From Winogradskyella sp. (GTDB taxonomy: Bacteria; Bacteroidota; Bacteroidia; Flavobacteriales; Flavobacteriaceae), in assembly GCF_013213835.1 (NCBI RefSeq), contig NZ_JABSSU010000006.1, positions 186,001 to 250,000 of the forward strand: 64,000 nucleotides of DNA, in the 5' to 3' direction. The notes beneath the pieces were generated by a model. That model was given only the letters and a program-made list of their open reading frames with translations, made no database searches and was not told the DNA's origin. Below are positions 17,623-27,183 of this stretch, piece by piece. The first letter of the stretch is position 1. Each line of letters opens with the position of its first letter. The translations under genes were made by a program, and so were the position numbers.

Positions 17623-18741
17623 TTAAGAATTTAACATCACTGGCATAACTAACATTGTGATTTCTTCACCTTCATCTAATCCATCTATTGGTGTTAAAAT
17701 ACCAGCTCTATTAGGTAAACTCATTTCTAACTGCACATCATCAGAACCTAAATTGTTAATCATTTCAGTTAAGAAACGTGAGTTAAAACCAATTTGCATA
17801 TCATCACCTTGGTAATCACAAGTAAGCCTTTCTTCGGCCTTGTTACTGTAATCAATATCTTCTGCAGAAATATTTAATTCCGCGCCAGCAATTTTTAAAC
17901 GAATTTGGTGTGTAGTTTTATTAGAGAAAATACTAACACGACGCACAGAATTTAAAAACTGAGTTCTAGCAATTATTAATTTGTTAGGATTCTCTTTAGG
18001 TATTACAGCTTCATAGTTAGGATACTTTCCATCTATTAAACGACAAATCAATACCGAATTATCAAATGTGAATTTGGCGTTAGATTCGTTGTATTCGATC
18101 ACAACATTATCTTCATTACCAGCTAAAATTCCTTTTAATAGATTTAGTGGTTTTTTTGGCATAATGAATTCTGCAGTTTCACTTGCAGAAACATCGCTTC
18201 TAGAATACTTTACAAGTTTGTGAGCATCTGTAGCTACAAAGGTTAAGTTATCTTGTGAAAACTGAAAAAATACACCACTCATTACTGGTCTTAAGTCATC
18301 ATTACCAGCAGCAAAAATGGTCTTGCTAATAGCTGACGCTAGTATATCGCCAGAAACTGTTGTTGAACTTGCGTTTTCAACTGCTACTGCATTCGGGAAT
18401 TCAGCGCCATCCGCATATGCAAGCGCATATTTTCCATGATTTGAGCTAATCTCAACTGTGTTATTTTCTTCAACAACAAAAGTTAATGGTTGTTCAGGAA
18501 ATGTTTTTAATGTATCTAACAACAGACGTGCAGGCAATGCAACACTGCCTTCAGAGTCACTTTCTACATCTATAATTGATGACATAGTAGTTTCTAAATC
18601 ACTTGCAGAAACCGTTAATTTAGATTGACTAAGTTCGAATAAAAAATTATCTAAAATTGGAAGTGTGTTGCTATTATTAATTACTCCGCCTAAGACTTGT
18701 AATTGCTTTAACAAATATGTACTTGAAACAATAAATTTCAT
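17623..18741 (-). CDS. dnaN: DNA polymerase III beta subunit (sliding clamp)
   Basis: 372 residues, the usual bacterial clamp length, with three repeats of the clamp fold. Recognisable segments are the N-terminal LQVLGGVINNSNTLPILDNF, the middle GVFFQFSQDNLTFVATDAHKL and the C-terminal EMSLPNRAGILTP with a hydrophobic end (EITMLVMPVML). It encircles DNA and tethers polymerase III, and recruits MutS/MutL, DnaA-regulating and repair factors. Not next to dnaA here, which is common in Bacteroidota. Single gene with its own terminator. Confidence 0.97.
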   Translation of the reverse strand: MKFIVSSTYLLKQLQVLGGVINNSNTLPILDNFLFELSQSKLTVSASDLETTMSSIIDVESDSEGSVALPARLLLDTLKTFPEQPLTFVVEENNTVEISSNHGKYALAYADGAEFPNAVAVENASSTTVSGDILASAISKTIFAAGNDDLRPVMSGVFFQFSQDNLTFVATDAHKLVKYSRSDVSASETAEFIMPKKPLNLLKGILAGNEDNVVIEYNESNAKFTFDNSVLICRLIDGKYPNYEAVIPKENPNKLIIARTQFLNSVRRVSIFSNKTTHQIRLKIAGAELNISAEDIDYSNKAEERLTCDYQGDDMQIGFNSRFLTEMINNLGSDDVQLEMSLPNRAGILTPIDGLDEGEEITMLVMPVMLNS

Positions 18742-18830
18742 GCGATATGTGTGTATATATTAAATTGGATATTAGTCTTACAAATATATCCTAATAGAAG
18801 GGTTTTCTAAAACAAACTTATTAACAAAAC

Positions 18831-20525
18831 CTATGCGTATTTTTTCTTTCTAACATAGTTAAAACCTAAACCGAAAATTCCTAATAAAGCTAGTGGTAGT
18901 GCAATATTTATTAATTGCCATTGTAATTTATTCTCTGTGATTTTATCAGAATCTAAGTAAGCGATATTTATTTCTTTACTTCTAATGTTTATAAGTCCTG
19001 TATCGTCCAATAAATAATTTACAGTATTCATAAGAAATTCTTTGTTTCCAAAGGATTTTCCTGTGACTTGGTCAAATCCAAGTTCTTGAGGTCTATTCTT
19101 TATGACTTTGTTCTTAATAACATCACCATCAGATACAACAACCATTTTAGTTGGTTTACTTTTTGACTTATATGCTTTAAGTTTAAAAGGTAATACTGCC
19201 TTGTCATAAACAGAGGTAAATTCACCTTCTAATAGTACCGCTAAATTTTGCGGACCAGCATTAAATGTATCTTCATCTAGTGGTTTGGTGACATCTGCCA
19301 GTGATATCATTGTGCCGCTTCCTGATAATTTAGATTTGGGTGAACTTTGTAACAGAACCGTCTTTTTAACACTATTTTTAAGTGTATCCATCGGACTTGC
19401 AAAATCAAACTTCACAAGGTTAAGATTCTTAGTTATAGAATGTTCTGGATTTGAAGCAGCCAATGGGGAATACTGCCATTGTACAGGTTGTAGTGGTGCA
19501 GGATTTCCTTCACCAATAGAGAGCATAATAGGCGCAGAATACATATCCTTCACCAAAGTATGATTTACTCTTACACCATATTTGAAAAAGAAATTGGTTA
19601 GATTTAAATCTCTAGCTATTGGAACCGCTGAACCAGAATTATTATACAAGCTATCTTTATCCATAATTACAGATTCAGTCAACCATAGACTTTTTCCACC
19701 ATTCATGGTATATTGGTCTAAGACCAATTTTTCTTCTTCAGTAAATACTTCGGTAGGTTTAGCCGAAATGATTAAATCAAACTGTTTGATTTGATCTAAG
19801 GCTTTTTTTGGTGTAGTAGCAACACTGTCTAATGTAAAGAATCCAATATTGTAGTATGACTGTAAAGTCTTTAAAAAGTCATTAAGATACTTAGTCTTAA
19901 TTCTGCCTTTGTCGTCCAAATCATCTAATTGGCCATTTCCTTTTAATATTGCTATTTTCTTAGATTTTTCTTTAATAAGCTTGCTAAAACCATCAGCAAA
20001 TCCATATTCTAAGCCTTGCACTGAATTATTAATTTGTTCTGGTAAGCCTTCAGTAATACTTCGTTTTAATAACGGGATTTTTACTGTATTTCCTTTGTAA
20101 CTCGCAAAACACCATGGAAAAATAATTTCTTGGGTTACTTTACCTGTTGTACTGTTGGTGTTTATAAAAGGTGTAAGTCCAGATCGTGTGAGTTCTTGTA
20201 TATTTCGTTCTCTAGTAGCTTCATCTTCAATTGGGTTGATGTAATTGACTTTAATGTTATTGGTATAAATGGAGAACTCTTCTAAAATTTGTCTAGTTTC
20301 ATTACGAAGTAATCTAAACTCCGAAGGAAAATCACCTTCAAGAAACATATCTATAATTAACGGTGCATCAATATCTTCAATTAACGATTTTGAGGCTTCA
20401 GATAATGTATAACGCTTATCTTCTGTGAGGTCAAATCTGCTATATGCTTTACTAGAAATGAAGTTAACCGCAATTAACCCAATTAAAACGATTAGTGTAT
20501 GTATTAAAGACTTATTGCTCTTCAT
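18831..20525 (-). CDS. gldG: Gliding motility-associated ABC transporter substrate-binding protein GldG
   Basis: 564 residues from ATG 20525; the frame extends to a TTG at 20537. An N-terminal membrane segment (SLIHTLIVLIGLIAVNFISS) is followed by a large periplasmic domain of the GldG/DUF4350-ABC-type family (RFDLTEDKRYTLSEASKSLI, LDQYTMNGGKSLWL) and a C-terminal membrane helix with a basic tail (ALPLALLGIFGLGFNYVRKK). In Flavobacterium johnsoniae GldF and GldG, with GldA, form an ABC transporter needed for gliding. It overlaps the 167-residue gene upstream by 14 bases, so the three genes gldF-orf-gldG form a tight operon; gldA is not in the window. Confidence 0.93.
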   Translation of the reverse strand: MKSNKSLIHTLIVLIGLIAVNFISSKAYSRFDLTEDKRYTLSEASKSLIEDIDAPLIIDMFLEGDFPSEFRLLRNETRQILEEFSIYTNNIKVNYINPIEDEATRERNIQELTRSGLTPFINTNSTTGKVTQEIIFPWCFASYKGNTVKIPLLKRSITEGLPEQINNSVQGLEYGFADGFSKLIKEKSKKIAILKGNGQLDDLDDKGRIKTKYLNDFLKTLQSYYNIGFFTLDSVATTPKKALDQIKQFDLIISAKPTEVFTEEEKLVLDQYTMNGGKSLWLTESVIMDKDSLYNNSGSAVPIARDLNLTNFFFKYGVRVNHTLVKDMYSAPIMLSIGEGNPAPLQPVQWQYSPLAASNPEHSITKNLNLVKFDFASPMDTLKNSVKKTVLLQSSPKSKLSGSGTMISLADVTKPLDEDTFNAGPQNLAVLLEGEFTSVYDKAVLPFKLKAYKSKSKPTKMVVVSDGDVIKNKVIKNRPQELGFDQVTGKSFGNKEFLMNTVNYLLDDTGLINIRSKEINIAYLDSDKITENKLQWQLINIALPLALLGIFGLGFNYVRKKKYA

Positions 20526-21015
20526 TCTTCTTTTCAAAAGTTATGTCTTGTTGAAATTTTTTAAAGCTAAAAACTTGTTTATTTACAAATGTGATTTCAA
20601 CACATTCTACTTTGTCATTAAAAGCACCAGGTTCAATGCCTAAACCGTAATTCCATTTATCATCGTTATGCGCTTTTTTAGCATCATCCCAAGTTAGCCA
20701 CTCGGCAGTTCCTAAATATTTTGAAACCTCCTCTTTAGTCATACCTTTTAAGGTGTCCGATGCTATGGTGTTATCGATCATCTCATACCTTAGTGCTGGT
20801 TTTTCTATCCAAGCTTCACTATCAAAACGCTTTTGATGATGATAATTGCTAATAATGTTTATAAAGGGATAAAATAAATGAAAGTAGGCGAGTGGTGTTA
20901 ACACCAAACTTATGAGTCCTGTCAACCACTTGCGCTTATCTACTGTATTCAAAAATAAAAACAGTAGAACAAACACTATCAACATTCCAATGACTAAAAA
21001 AGGTGTAATTATCAT
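20512..21015 (-). CDS. Membrane-anchored protein with SmpA/BamE-like segment, inserted between gldF and gldG
   Basis: 167 residues. Two hydrophobic helices (about 3-22 and 33-53) are followed by a soluble domain. The motif DTLKGMTKEEVSKYLGTAEW and the later YGLGIEPGAFND...VEITFVNKQV resemble the SmpA/OmlA/BamE fold (small two-layer domain in envelope proteins). It overlaps gldF by ATGA and gldG by 14 bases, so it is translationally coupled to both. In the described gldFG operon the two genes are adjacent; an insertion suggests a lineage-specific accessory factor of the transporter, but function is unknown. Confidence 0.75.
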   Translation of the reverse strand: MIITPFLVIGMLIVFVLLFLFLNTVDKRKWLTGLISLVLTPLAYFHLFYPFINIISNYHHQKRFDSEAWIEKPALRYEMIDNTIASDTLKGMTKEEVSKYLGTAEWLTWDDAKKAHNDDKWNYGLGIEPGAFNDKVECVEITFVNKQVFSFKKFQQDITFEKKNEEQ

Positions 21016-21734
21016 TTCTTTTGAATTCTAAGTTTTGTAAAAATTAAAAATGCAACAGATATGCTTATAAAGTAGATTAAATCTCTAGTATCAATAATAC
21101 CTTTACTCATGCTATTGTAATGCGCGGACATACCCAAATTTTCCATATAAATAAGGTCTCCAAAGACACTGTAGTTTGAAAGACCTTCGAATCCAAAATA
21201 CATAAAGAAACATATAAAGACAGCTATAATAAAAGTGACGATTTGATTATCTGAAAGTGTAGATGAAAAAACACCGATGGCCGTGTATGCCGAAGCTAAA
21301 AATAGAAGACCAAAATAAGATCCTATTGTACTACCAAGATCTAAATTATTTTCTGTACTTCCTAATTGTGAAATGGCATAGGTATAGAGCAATGTAGGCA
21401 TAAGTGCTAATAAAATCAAGACAAAAGCCCCTAAATACTTACCCAAGACAATTTGAAAATAAGATAGTGGTTTTGTAATTAAAAGTTCTAATGTACCTTG
21501 TTTTTTTTCATCACTAAAACTTCTCATTGTAACTGCTGGAACAAGAAAAATTAGAATCCAAGGTGCTAACAAAAAGAATGAAGATAAACTTGCTGTACCA
21601 TTTTCAAAGATGTTGAACTGACCTTTAAAAACCCACAAGAATAGCCCATTGAGTAACAAAAATACCCCAATAACCAAGTACCCAATTGGTGAGGCGAAAA
21701 AGGTGTTTATTTCTTTTTTTAGTATTGCGAACAT
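21012..21734 (-). CDS. gldF: Gliding motility-associated ABC transporter permease GldF
   Basis: 240 residues, six hydrophobic helices typical of ABC-2 type permeases (LVIGVFLLLNGLFLWVF, FLLAPWILIFLVPAVTMRSF, YLGAFVLILLALMPTLLYTY and others). The conserved motif FSDEKKQGTLELLITKPLS is the ABC-2 cytoplasmic coupling region. It starts the gldF-orf-gldG operon and would work with GldG and the unlinked ATPase GldA. Confidence 0.95.
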   Translation of the reverse strand: MFAILKKEINTFFASPIGYLVIGVFLLLNGLFLWVFKGQFNIFENGTASLSSFFLLAPWILIFLVPAVTMRSFSDEKKQGTLELLITKPLSYFQIVLGKYLGAFVLILLALMPTLLYTYAISQLGSTENNLDLGSTIGSYFGLLFLASAYTAIGVFSSTLSDNQIVTFIIAVFICFFMYFGFEGLSNYSVFGDLIYMENLGMSAHYNSMSKGIIDTRDLIYFISISVAFLIFTKLRIQKK

Positions 21735-21783
21735 TTATATTCAGTATTCAGTTTCGATTTTTTAGTATGCATTATTTTTTATG

Positions 21784-21816
21784 ACTTCCAACTTCCAACT
21801 TCCAACTTCCAACTTC
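21784..21816. repeat. Short tandem repeat, 7-base unit ACTTCCA, about 4.7 copies
   Basis: Four perfect units and a partial fifth in the gap between gldF and the monooxygenase-like gene. Copy number is likely to vary between strains by slippage; it lies upstream of gldF, so it could affect the leader, but that is speculation. Confidence 0.9.
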
Positions 21817-21870
21817 TAGCTTCTTGCTTCAGTCTTTAACGATAACAATTATAAATGCACTTATCACTTA

Positions 21871-22167
21871 TTACTCAAGCGAAGCAATCTTTTCAACACT
21901 CCAAGCTTCTGGTTTATCATTAAACAATGGTTTGGTCTTAGCCCAAACACTTTTAAATAAGTCTGAATGCCTATAATCATTTAGATGATCTTCAGAATCC
22001 CAATAACTATACGTGAAAAATATACTTGTATTGTTCTTGTCTCTGTATAATTCTAAAAAATTACAACCATCAAAGGCTCTTATTTTTGTTTTATTGGCTT
22101 CAAAATTAGTTAAGAATTCTTCAATCTTCGATGGTTGAAAACTCATTTTTACAATTCTTACTAACAT
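21871..22167 (-). CDS. Antibiotic biosynthesis monooxygenase (ABM)-like domain protein
   Basis: 98 residues from ATG 22167 (MLVRIVKMSF); the frame extends to 22236, but that would overlap the previous gene, and the 23 added residues have no domain character. The dimeric alpha+beta-barrel fold is suggested by VRIVKMSF, NFLELYRDKNN, FFTYSYWDSEDHLNDYR and the C-terminal KPEAWSVEKI. Members include quinol monooxygenases and haem-degrading IsdG-like enzymes, but many are of unknown function. It follows the SAM hydrolase gene by about 60 bases. Confidence 0.75.
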   Translation of the reverse strand: MLVRIVKMSFQPSKIEEFLTNFEANKTKIRAFDGCNFLELYRDKNNTSIFFTYSYWDSEDHLNDYRHSDLFKSVWAKTKPLFNDKPEAWSVEKIASLE

Positions 22168-22228
22168 ATTAGGTGTATTAAAATTGAAATTTACTTTGGT
22201 ATCGACTATTTCAGAATTTTGCCATATC

Positions 22229-23107
22229 TTATTCATACCTTAGACCTTGTTCTCTTATAACTGCGGCCGTTGGTAATGGCTGAAACTTCACGGTCACAGT
22301 ATCCATGGTTTTTAACCCCATTAAAGTTGAAGCACTACCAACTGTGCGAGAATTACTTTTATACACCGCAATTTCTAAATACCCAGCAGAATTAAACACA
22401 ACCATCCCTTTGCCTTCATCATTACGTTTTGACTCTTCAACTTCAAAGTTTACAATATCACTGTATCTGTTATAGATTTTCTTGAACTTATGATTACGTG
22501 CTGAAATTTCAAATTTTCGAGTTTTCTGAATGTCCTCAAAAAATTTCTTTTTTATGTTGGTTACAACATTGCCATAATTGTCAATGTAAATCACACTGCC
22601 GATGATTTGATTTTTTTCATCGTTTACAAATGGAATTAAATTACGTATCGGTTTAATAGTGTTAATAACTTTTCCGATGATCTCAAGAGTGCCACCTCTA
22701 GCAACATGACAAGCTACTTTTACGAAGACATCAAGAACGGGAAAATTCGTTTCTATCTTATCATGAATATTAATCTCAACTATTTTTTCTGGAGCAATTT
22801 CTGTACAGATCATACTCATAATGCCATTATTAGCACATATAAAGTAATGGTCATCTAGTTTTATGGCAATGTGTTTATTTTCAGGGTTTAACTCAGAATC
22901 AATTCCTATAATATGAATGGTTCCTTTTGGGAAACTGCTGTAGGCATTCAAAATAATATATGCTGCTTCAGAAATATTAAAAGGCGATACCGAATGGGAA
23001 ATATCAACAATTCTAGTATCAGAGAGTTCACTGTAAATTGCGCCTTTTACTGCGCCAGCAAAGTGATCTTTCTCTCCAAAATCTGTCGTTAAAGTAATGA
23101 TAGCCAT
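22229..23107 (-). CDS. SAM hydrolase / SAM hydroxide adenosyltransferase (DUF62 family)
   Basis: 292 residues. Motifs of the S-adenosylmethionine chlorinase/fluorinase superfamily are clear: ITLTTDFGEKDHFAGAVKG, VDISHSVSPFN, GTIHIIGIDSE, FICANNGIMS and the C-terminal SASTLMGLKTMDTV. Non-halogenating members hydrolyse SAM to adenosine and methionine; no halogenase-specific evidence is visible. Divergent from phoH with a 120-base gap that must hold both promoters. Its physiological role is unclear. Confidence 0.88.
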   Translation of the reverse strand: MAIITLTTDFGEKDHFAGAVKGAIYSELSDTRIVDISHSVSPFNISEAAYIILNAYSSFPKGTIHIIGIDSELNPENKHIAIKLDDHYFICANNGIMSMICTEIAPEKIVEINIHDKIETNFPVLDVFVKVACHVARGGTLEIIGKVINTIKPIRNLIPFVNDEKNQIIGSVIYIDNYGNVVTNIKKKFFEDIQKTRKFEISARNHKFKKIYNRYSDIVNFEVEESKRNDEGKGMVVFNSAGYLEIAVYKSNSRTVGSASTLMGLKTMDTVTVKFQPLPTAAVIREQGLRYE

Positions 23108-23227
23108 GCTTTAATTGTTGATATTTTTTTGAAAATTGTCATAACAAAATCGCTAGATTTGTATGTGTGACAGTGTTACACAAAACTAAGAAAAGAAAAC
23201 AGATTAACTCACTAAATTTAGTAGCTT

Positions 23228-24181
23228 TTGAATGAACTAATTCTAGAACTCGAAGAAATATCTCCAAAAGAGTTTTTTGGCGCACAAAATGCCAATATAG
23301 AACTTCTTAAAAAATATTTTCCTAAACTTAAAATTGTAGCCAGAGGCAACAAAATAAAAGCCTATGGCGATGAAGATTTACTTGAAGAATTTGATACACG
23401 CATGATGATGTTGATGGGTCATTTTGGAAAGTATAATAAGCTTGATGAAAATGTCATAGAGCGTGTTTTAACGAGTAATAGTAGTGCAGATTATTCAACT
23501 TCTGCTAGTAGTGGTGAGGTAATTGTACATGGTGTTGGCGGTAAGATTATTAAAGCGCAAACCGTTAATCAACGTAAGCTTGTTGAGAGTATTCGTAAGA
23601 ACGATATGGTATTTGCTATTGGACCAGCTGGAACTGGTAAAACATATACAGGCGTAGCACTTGCTGTAGAAGCTTTAAAGAAGAAAGAAGTAAAGCGCAT
23701 CATCTTAACAAGACCAGCAGTAGAAGCTGGTGAAAATTTAGGGTTTTTACCTGGTGATTTAAAGGAAAAGCTAGACCCTTACATGCAACCATTATATGAT
23801 GCGTTGCGAGATATGATTCCTCATGAAAAATTAGATAATTATATAGAAAAAGGTGTGATTCAAATTGCGCCATTGGCATTTATGAGAGGTCGTACATTAG
23901 ATAACGCTTTTGTAATCTTAGATGAAGGTCAGAATACTACGCATAACCAAATGAAAATGTTTTTGACGCGTATGGGCAAGAATGCTAAGTTTTTACTAAC
24001 AGGTGATCCTGGTCAGGTAGATTTACCACGACGTACTATTTCTGGTTTAAAAGAAGCTTTACTAGTTCTAAAAAATGTTGAAGGTATAGGAATGGTTTAT
24101 CTAGATGATAAAGATGTAATAAGACATAAACTTGTTAAGAAGGTTATTGCAGCCTATAAGAGTATAGAAAATAGAGATTAG
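23228..24181 (+). CDS. PhoH family ATPase, TTG start
   Basis: 317 residues. Walker A GPAGTGKTYTG and Walker B VILDEGQN with GDPGQVD mark the PhoH P-loop ATPase domain (about 110-310); an N-terminal KH-like part (about 20-70, FPKLKIVARGNKIKAYG) precedes it. The start must be TTG 23228: an in-frame TAG is at 23222, the next in-frame ATG is near residue 59, and family homology starts at the TTG. Linked in other bacteria to RNA metabolism or stress, but the exact role is unsettled. A -7-like TAAATTTA lies only seven bases upstream (23213-23220). Confidence 0.9.
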   Translation: MNELILELEEISPKEFFGAQNANIELLKKYFPKLKIVARGNKIKAYGDEDLLEEFDTRMMMLMGHFGKYNKLDENVIERVLTSNSSADYSTSASSGEVIVHGVGGKIIKAQTVNQRKLVESIRKNDMVFAIGPAGTGKTYTGVALAVEALKKKEVKRIILTRPAVEAGENLGFLPGDLKEKLDPYMQPLYDALRDMIPHEKLDNYIEKGVIQIAPLAFMRGRTLDNAFVILDEGQNTTHNQMKMFLTRMGKNAKFLLTGDPGQVDLPRRTISGLKEALLVLKNVEGIGMVYLDDKDVIRHKLVKKVIAAYKSIENRD

Positions 24182-24250
24182 TTAGTATTCGTGCTATGCA
24201 GTATCCAGTAAGACAAACAAACTTTTTAACCATAAACGAATAAACCATTA

Positions 24251-25201
24251 ATGAGCAACACAATAATAGATACCAATTTTAGCTTTCCAAATCAGAAAAA
24301 TTTATACAAAGGAAAGGTTAGAGAAGTATACAATATCAATGATAACCTATTGATTATGGTAGCTACTGATAGACTAAGCGCATTTGATGTGGTGATGCCA
24401 AAAGGTATTCCTTACAAAGGACAAATACTAAATCAGATTGCGACTAAAATGATGAAAGCTACTGAAGATTTGGTGCCTAATTGGTTGGTTTCAACGCCAG
24501 ATCCAAATGTTGCTATTGGTCACCTTTGTGAGCCATTTAAGGTTGAAATGGTAATTAGAGGTTATATGTCTGGCCATGCAGCCAGAGAATATAAAGCTGG
24601 TAAGCGTTTGTTATGTGGTGTACCAATGCCAGATGGAATGAAGGAAAATGATAAATTCCCAGAGCCAATAATTACTCCAGCAACAAAAGCGGAGCAAGGA
24701 GATCATGATGAAGACATTTCAAGAGAAGATATTCTTAAGCGAGGTATTGTTTCTGAAGAAGATTATGTAATTCTTGAAGATTATACTAGAAAATTGTTTC
24801 AGCGTGGTACAGAAATCGCTGCAAAACAAGGACTTATTTTAGTGGATACAAAATATGAATTTGGTAAAACCAAAGACGGAAAGATTGTTTTAATTGACGA
24901 GATTCATACACCAGATTCTTCTCGCTACTTTTATGCCGACGGTTATAACGAACGACAAGAAAAAGAAGAACCCCAAAAACAATTATCTAAAGAATTTGTG
25001 AGACAATGGTTAATTTCTAATGGTTTCCAAGGATTAGAAGGACAATCAGTTCCTTTTATGAGCGATGAATATATCGAAACCGTAAGCGAACGCTATATAG
25101 AATTATACGAAAACATTACGGGCGAAACTTTTGAAAAAGCTGATGTTTCTAATATTCAAAGCAGGATAGAGGCTAATGTTTTAGAATATCTAGAGAACTA
25201 A
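24251..25201 (+). CDS. purC: Phosphoribosylaminoimidazole-succinocarboxamide synthase (SAICAR synthetase)
   Basis: 316 residues, the longer form typical of Bacteroidota and eukaryotes. Motifs: [80 protein letters not shown]. Catalyses the ATP-dependent joining of CAIR and aspartate in purine synthesis in the cytoplasm. It follows phoH by 69 bases in the same direction; the convergent amine oxidase gene begins 13 bases after it. Confidence 0.97.
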   Translation: MSNTIIDTNFSFPNQKNLYKGKVREVYNINDNLLIMVATDRLSAFDVVMPKGIPYKGQILNQIATKMMKATEDLVPNWLVSTPDPNVAIGHLCEPFKVEMVIRGYMSGHAAREYKAGKRLLCGVPMPDGMKENDKFPEPIITPATKAEQGDHDEDISREDILKRGIVSEEDYVILEDYTRKLFQRGTEIAAKQGLILVDTKYEFGKTKDGKIVLIDEIHTPDSSRYFYADGYNERQEKEEPQKQLSKEFVRQWLISNGFQGLEGQSVPFMSDEYIETVSERYIELYENITGETFEKADVSNIQSRIEANVLEYLEN

Positions 25202-25214
25202 TAAATTATTCAAA

Positions 25215-26399
25215 TTAACTTATCATTTCTTGAACAGCTCTTTTGGCTGAACGTGCTGCTGCATGAACGCTTCCCCAGTCATTTCCTGTAGTGTAAGCAT
25301 CACCAGCAAAATATACCTTGTTATTAACTGATTGTCCTAATCTATAAACTCGGTTAAAGCTTTCATAATCGTATACGTAAGCACCATCTGCATATGGTTC
25401 TGCATTCCAGTTTTGAAAGGTGTGTTGTATATAGCTAGAACTTGCAATATTACTATTAAACACTGCATTAAGCTCGTTGAGCATAAAATCTATTCTTTCA
25501 CTATCTGAATTAAGATTAATGTAGGTTTCTGCTTCAGTTCCAACCGAGAATAAACCTAATACATTCTGAATAGAATTTTGTCCGTAAGAAGCATCGTAAT
25601 ATAGTTTTTGCCCAGCAGTTTCAGGTGTTGTAGTGTATGATATAAACGTTGGGTAAAACTTATTGCTAAATTCTATAAAAGCTTTAAATCCACTCCATAC
25701 TGTAGCATCATTTATGGCATTTTGCTTGTTGTTAGGTAACTGAGGATTGAAGTTAACAGATCCATTTTGTAAAATTTTTAAAGGAATGGTTACAATTAAC
25801 TTTTCAGCGTTGTATTCTTGACCGTCTGTATCCGTAACCACTACTGCATCGCTAGAATAATCAATATTAGTAATTGGGCTATTGTAAATAATTTTAGACG
25901 CAACACTAGGAAGTACATAGGTTTCAAAAAATGAAAGCCATGTAGAGTTAGCAAATTTTCGATCTATTACTAAACCAATTTCAGATAAAGTTATTTGTTC
26001 ACCATCTTCTGCATCTATGCCAAAATCTAAACTGGAATTATAACCAACAGTTGTAATATCTATATTAGTAGAGTTATCATTTATAATTTCGGAAAAAATA
26101 GAAGGATTTACATGCAACCATTCTGCACCTAATGGTATGGGAAAGTCAACAAAAGATGTATTATGTTTCATTCTGCCACCATAAGTTGAAGTAGCTTCTA
26201 AGATTTTAAAATCAATGCCTTGTTGCGCAAGTAAATGGCCTGCAGCCATACCTGCTGCACCAGCACCAATGATTATTACAGATTCCGGCGGATTGTTATT
26301 AGAACTAATATTAGAACTACTACAAGAAGATAACACAGATTGAAGAGGTAATGAAATACCTAATAGACCACACATTTTTAGGAATTCATTTCTTTTCAT
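25215..26399 (-). CDS. FAD-dependent amine oxidase, probable lipoprotein
   Basis: 394 residues. The first 26 residues form a lipoprotein-type signal (MKRNEFLKMCGLLGISLPLQ then SVLSSC), placing the enzyme in the envelope. The dinucleotide-binding motif IIGAGAAGMAAGHLL and the GGRM motif are typical of the flavin amine oxidase family; the C-terminal YFAGDAYTTGNDWGSVHAA is the FAD-binding end segment. Length is short compared with classical monoamine oxidases but normal for bacterial homologues. Substrate unknown. It converges with purC. Confidence 0.85.
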   Translation of the reverse strand: MKRNEFLKMCGLLGISLPLQSVLSSCSSSNISSNNNPPESVIIIGAGAAGMAAGHLLAQQGIDFKILEATSTYGGRMKHNTSFVDFPIPLGAEWLHVNPSIFSEIINDNSTNIDITTVGYNSSLDFGIDAEDGEQITLSEIGLVIDRKFANSTWLSFFETYVLPSVASKIIYNSPITNIDYSSDAVVVTDTDGQEYNAEKLIVTIPLKILQNGSVNFNPQLPNNKQNAINDATVWSGFKAFIEFSNKFYPTFISYTTTPETAGQKLYYDASYGQNSIQNVLGLFSVGTEAETYINLNSDSERIDFMLNELNAVFNSNIASSSYIQHTFQNWNAEPYADGAYVYDYESFNRVYRLGQSVNNKVYFAGDAYTTGNDWGSVHAAARSAKRAVQEMIS

Positions 26400-26415
26400 G
26401 GTATAAATTTAGTGG

Positions 26416-27183
26416 TTACTCTCCAGCTTCCTTTTCTTGAACAACAAGCTTATCCTTCTTAAATATAGGGATTAAATAAGATAAATTAAAACCAAAGCCT
26501 GTTCCAAATCGTCCACTGTCATAAGTTCTGTTGAATCCTGGTATATAGAGGTTTTCGAAGCCTTCCGGTGAAGTTTCCGAAAGTAAGAATTTAATTTGAC
26601 CATTAATTCCTGCATAAAAGTTATTAAATATCTCTGCTTTTAAACCAATAATAATTTCTGTCCAAATCGCCGTTAATCCATCAAATTCAGCACCTTCTTC
26701 AACGGTATATTGTTGATTCCAATATTGATTGTTCACGTTGTAAATGTTATAACTGTTTAATGTTTGAGTAAATGTGCTCGCTCCACCTCTAAAACCTACA
26801 TAGATCATGTTTTCCATGTCTAACCAGTTCTTGTAAAAGTTAAGGTCAATTCCACCTTTAAAATAGCTTCCTTTCGTGGTATTACTTAAAACTTCGTTGT
26901 TAATAGTGTGTTCTTCATTACCAATTTCACCAGCTAGATAGATTTTTTTGGTAAGGCGATAATCACCCATAATTTCAAAACCGGTATAATCTTCTTCGAA
27001 AAAAGTTCTTGCAATTTTACTAGCATCAATACCTAATCGTAAACCATACTTTTGCTTGTAGACTAAAGTATCTTTTACGGTCTTCTTTTTCTCTTGTTGT
27101 GCTTGCAATGAAAAAGAACAAAACAGCAGCAATAAAAGTGCAAATCGTTTAGTGAAATATGCGAACATGTACTGTATTTTCAT
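26416..27183 (-). CDS. DUF6048 family outer-membrane-like protein
   Basis: About 255 residues from ATG 27183; the frame extends to 27204 and another ATG is at 27168. All choices overlap the upstream DUF6452 gene by 20-56 bases. Signal peptide KRFALLLLLFCSFSLQAQ, then beta strands with aromatic residues (GLRLGIDASKI, YLAGEIGNEEH, YFKGGIDLNFYKNW, YVGFRGGASTF) that look like a small outer-membrane barrel. It is linked with the DUF6452 lipoprotein gene. Function unknown. Confidence 0.8.
   Translation of the reverse strand: MKIQYMFAYFTKRFALLLLLFCSFSLQAQQEKKKTVKDTLVYKQKYGLRLGIDASKIARTFFEEDYTGFEIMGDYRLTKKIYLAGEIGNEEHTINNEVLSNTTKGSYFKGGIDLNFYKNWLDMENMIYVGFRGGASTFTQTLNSYNIYNVNNQYWNQQYTVEEGAEFDGLTAIWTEIIIGLKAEIFNNFYAGINGQIKFLLSETSPEGFENLYIPGFNRTYDSGRFGTGFGFNLSYLIPIFKKDKLVVQEKEAGE

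Noticed and set aside
21784..21816. ACTTCCA repeats as a CRISPR-like array
   Set aside because: The unit is 7 bases with no spacers; a simple slippage repeat.
22229..23107. SAM-dependent halogenase
   Set aside because: The superfamily match is clear, but I see no halide-specific residues; the hydrolase branch is the usual one in Bacteroidota.
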